In this document: in pieces, positions 61,994 to 64,000 of the stretch
Layout: each line of letters opens with the position of its first letter
Position numbering within the stretch: position 1 is the stretch's first letter
Source of the DNA: G965276675 sp965276675
GTDB lineage: Bacteria > Acidobacteriota > Terriglobia > Terriglobales > Acidobacteriaceae
Assembly: GCA_965276675.1 (NCBI GenBank)
Contig: OZ255624.1
Location: 434,001 to 498,000, forward strand
Length of the DNA: 64,000 nucleotides
Reading direction: 5' to 3'
Notes under the pieces: generated by a model
Seen by the model: only the letters and a program-made list of their open reading frames with translations
Told to the model about the DNA's origin: nothing
The model's database searches: none
Program-made: the position numbers and the translations under genes

Positions 61994-64000
61994 ATGGCAG
62001 ACGATCAGAACCCTCAGCTCCCCCTCGGAGCCCCCAACGGCAGTGGCGGCGGCAACGACGGCCTCCCACCCAGCGGTCCAGGCGCCGCCAGCATCATCCC
62101 CATCAACATTGAAGAGGAGATGCGCCGGTCCTACCTTGACTACTCCATGTCGGTCATCATCGGCCGCGCCCTTCCCGACGTGCGCGACGGCTTCAAGCCC
62201 GTCCATCGTCGCGTGCTCTACACCCTGCACGAGATGGGGCTGGAGTACAACAAGAAGTACACCAAGTGCGCCAAGGTCGTCGGCCAGACCATGGGCCAGC
62301 TTCACCCGCATGGCGACGCCTCTATCTACGACACCCTCGTCCGCCTGGCCCAGCCCTTCTCCCTGCGCTACCCCATGGTCGACGGCCAGGGCAACTTCGG
62401 CTCGGTTGACGGTGATCCCCCGGCGGCCATGCGGTACACCGAAGCCCGCATGACCCGCCTGGCCGGCGAGATGCTCGCCGACATCGAGCAGGACACGGTC
62501 GACTTCGTCCCCAACTACGACGAGAGCTCGGAAGAGCCCTCCGTCCTGCCCACCCGCTTTCCTAATCTCATCGTCAATGGCTCGAATGGTATTGCCGTCG
62601 GCATGGCTACCAATATCCCGCCGCATAACCTCACCGAGGTCATCGACGCTACCATCGAGATGGTCAACAATCCGCACGCCGGCCTGGCCGAAGTGCTCAA
62701 GTACGTGCAGGGTCCGGACTTCCCGACCGGCGGCTTCATCTACGGGCGCAGCGGCATCGCCAATGCCTACGCCACCGGCCGCGGCCGCTTCCTCATGCGT
62801 GCCAAAGCCTCGACGGAAAACATCTCCGGCGGCCGCACCGCCATCATCGTCACCGAGATCCCCTACCAGGTCAACAAATCCAAGCTCATCGAGCGCGTCG
62901 CCGAGCTAGTGCACGAAAAGGTCGTCGACGACATCTCCGATGTGCGCGATGAGAGCGATCGCGATGGCATGCGCATTGTGATCGAGCTCAAGCGCGGCTC
63001 CGAAGCGCAGATCGTCCTCAACCAGCTCTATAAGCACACGCAAATGCAGGAAAGCTTCTCCATGATCTTTCTTGCCGTCGTCAACGGGCAGCCCAAGGAG
63101 CTGGCTCTCCCCGACGCCATCCGCCACTTCATCGATCACCGCGTCGACGTGGTCCGCCGCCGCACTGCCTTCCTCCTGCGCAAGGCGCGCGAGCGCGAGC
63201 ACATCCTGCTCGGCTACCAGATCGCCCTCGATCACCTTGACAGCGTCATTCGCATCATCCGTGGGTCCTCCTCGCGTGCCGACGCGCGGCAGAATCTCTT
63301 TAACTTTTTCTCCGGCACGACCATCCGCCTGCGCGGGGCCGAACTGGCCGGCATCACCCTGGACGCTGCGAAGTACGGCATCGACGCCGCGCAGCTCACC
63401 ACCGCGACTCTTATTCTGAGTTATCGGCAGATTGATGCAATCCTTGAATTGCAGCTCTACCGCCTCACCCAGCTCTCGATCGACGAGCTGCTCAACGAGC
63501 TGCGTGAGGTCCGCGACCGCATCACCGAATACGAGTCCATCCTGGCCTCGGAGAAGAAGCTGCGGCAGGTCATCGTCAAGGAACTCACCGCCATTCGCGA
63601 GCAGTATGGCGATGCGCGCCGCACACAGATCCTGGACGAGACCGCCGAGCTCCAGCTCGAAGATCTGATTGCCGACGAACAAGTCGCCGTCACTGTGTCA
63701 CATTCCGGCTATCTCAAGCGCACGCCCATCTCCACCTACCGCCAGCAGCGACGCGGGGGCACCGGCCGTCTCGGCATGAAGACGCGCGAAGAGGATGTGG
63801 TCGCGCAGCTGATCGTTGACTCTACCCACGCCTTCCTGCTCTGCTTCACCAATACCGGCCGCGTCTACTGGCTCAAGGTCTACGAGATCCCGGATGTGAG
63901 CGCCGCCGGCAAAGGCAAGTCCATGGCCAGCTTGCTCAACCTGCAACCCGGCGAGAGCGTCCGCAACATACTTCCGGTGCGCAATCTGGAAGAAGAGGGG
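61994..64000 (+). CDS. gyrA: DNA gyrase subunit A (5' part, cut by the window end)
   Basis: 669 codons from the ATG at 61994; the frame is open at the right edge. A 40-residue Gly/Pro/Asn-rich extension precedes the usual start EEEMRRSYLDYSMSVIIGRALPDVRDGFKPVHRRVLY. The quinolone-resistance region reads HPHGDASIYDTLVRLAQP: Ala109 occupies the position of E. coli Ser83, Asp113 that of Asp87. The catalytic Tyr148 is in PPAAMRYTEARM. The GyrA coiled-coil and first C-terminal blades (VSHSGYLKRTPISTYRQQRRGGTG) follow; the GyrA-box cannot be judged from the part present beyond that. Confidence 0.97.
   Translation, partial: MADDQNPQLPLGAPNGSGGGNDGLPPSGPGAASIIPINIEEEMRRSYLDYSMSVIIGRALPDVRDGFKPVHRRVLYTLHEMGLEYNKKYTKCAKVVGQTMGQLHPHGDASIYDTLVRLAQPFSLRYPMVDGQGNFGSVDGDPPAAMRYTEARMTRLAGEMLADIEQDTVDFVPNYDESSEEPSVLPTRFPNLIVNGSNGIAVGMATNIPPHNLTEVIDATIEMVNNPHAGLAEVLKYVQGPDFPTGGFIYGRSGIANAYATGRGRFLMRAKASTENISGGRTAIIVTEIPYQVNKSKLIERVAELVHEKVVDDISDVRDESDRDGMRIVIELKRGSEAQIVLNQLYKHTQMQESFSMIFLAVVNGQPKELALPDAIRHFIDHRVDVVRRRTAFLLRKAREREHILLGYQIALDHLDSVIRIIRGSSSRADARQNLFNFFSGTTIRLRGAELAGITLDAAKYGIDAAQLTTATLILSYRQIDAILELQLYRLTQLSIDELLNELREVRDRITEYESILASEKKLRQVIVKELTAIREQYGDARRTQILDETAELQLEDLIADEQVAVTVSHSGYLKRTPISTYRQQRRGGTGRLGMKTREEDVVAQLIVDSTHAFLLCFTNTGRVYWLKVYEIPDVSAAGKGKSMASLLNLQPGESVRNILPVRNLEEEG

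Overview
The window reads as a chromosomal segment of an Acidobacteriota (class Terriglobia, 'subdivision 1') bacterium. Four things point there: an Oar-like TonB-dependent receptor with an N-terminal carboxypeptidase-regulatory-like domain; an actinobacterial-type (group 1h) uptake [NiFe]-hydrogenase cluster; intergenic repeats of a kind I associate with this phylum (CTGAGCG...CCGAAGG); and a high-GC genome in which long antisense frames shadow most genes. This is inference from gene content; no 16S gene is present. I see no rRNA, tRNA or CRISPR array.

Layout. 0.2-6.4 kb, minus strand: gyrB, gluQ, a Phd/PIN toxin-antitoxin pair and dnaG. 6.7-7.9 kb, plus: a small exported peptide with a TTG start followed by a seven-helix membrane protein. 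8.0-8.7 kb: rplU-rpmA. 9-12 kb: a GT39-like membrane glycosyltransferase, then a PadR regulator with a membrane protein. 12.3-19.4 kb: rpmB, msrB, ridA, a surface-polysaccharide block (flippase plus two GT2 enzymes) and the bifunctional (p)ppGpp enzyme Rel. 19.5-22.2 kb: an RlmI-like methyltransferase, a TauE/SafE permease and a DUF971 protein.

22.4-35.75 kb, plus: a self-contained hydrogenase locus, hypF-C-D-E, then small and large subunits, a NifU-like protein, a block of cluster-specific proteins of unknown role, the maturation endopeptidase, a 32-residue membrane peptide, and hypA-B. Most junctions after the structural genes overlap by 1-8 bases. The family oxidises H2 at trace concentrations, so this cell probably scavenges atmospheric H2 as a survival energy source.

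35.9-41.3 kb, minus: an exported GH13 alpha-glucan hydrolase and the TonB-dependent receptor, a likely maltodextrin unit. 41.7-49.6 kb: a membrane protein, a 116-bp element with perfect 16-bp terminal inverted repeats, murQ, an exported msrA, a transmembrane pseudokinase-SPOR protein, a DinB-like protein, ruvB and an orphan antitoxin-like gene. 49.7-56.3 kb: DUF2911, an ATP-grasp/LLM-monooxygenase pair, a two-helix SLATT-like protein overlapping a 35-residue proline-rich ORF, a phosphoesterase, a peptide-ABC ATPase, a peroxiredoxin-like protein and a VIT-type transporter. 56.7-59.4 kb: MBOAT acyltransferase plus SGNH-like partner. 59.7-61.55 kb is a decaying locus where a membrane/beta-propeller gene is fused by a deletion to a flavin reductase pseudogene. 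The window ends inside gyrA.

Most worth following up: the unknown-function genes of the hydrogenase locus, the secreted peptide plus 7-TM pair, the SLATT-like/proline-rich pair, the pseudokinase-SPOR fusion and the deletion scar before gyrA.
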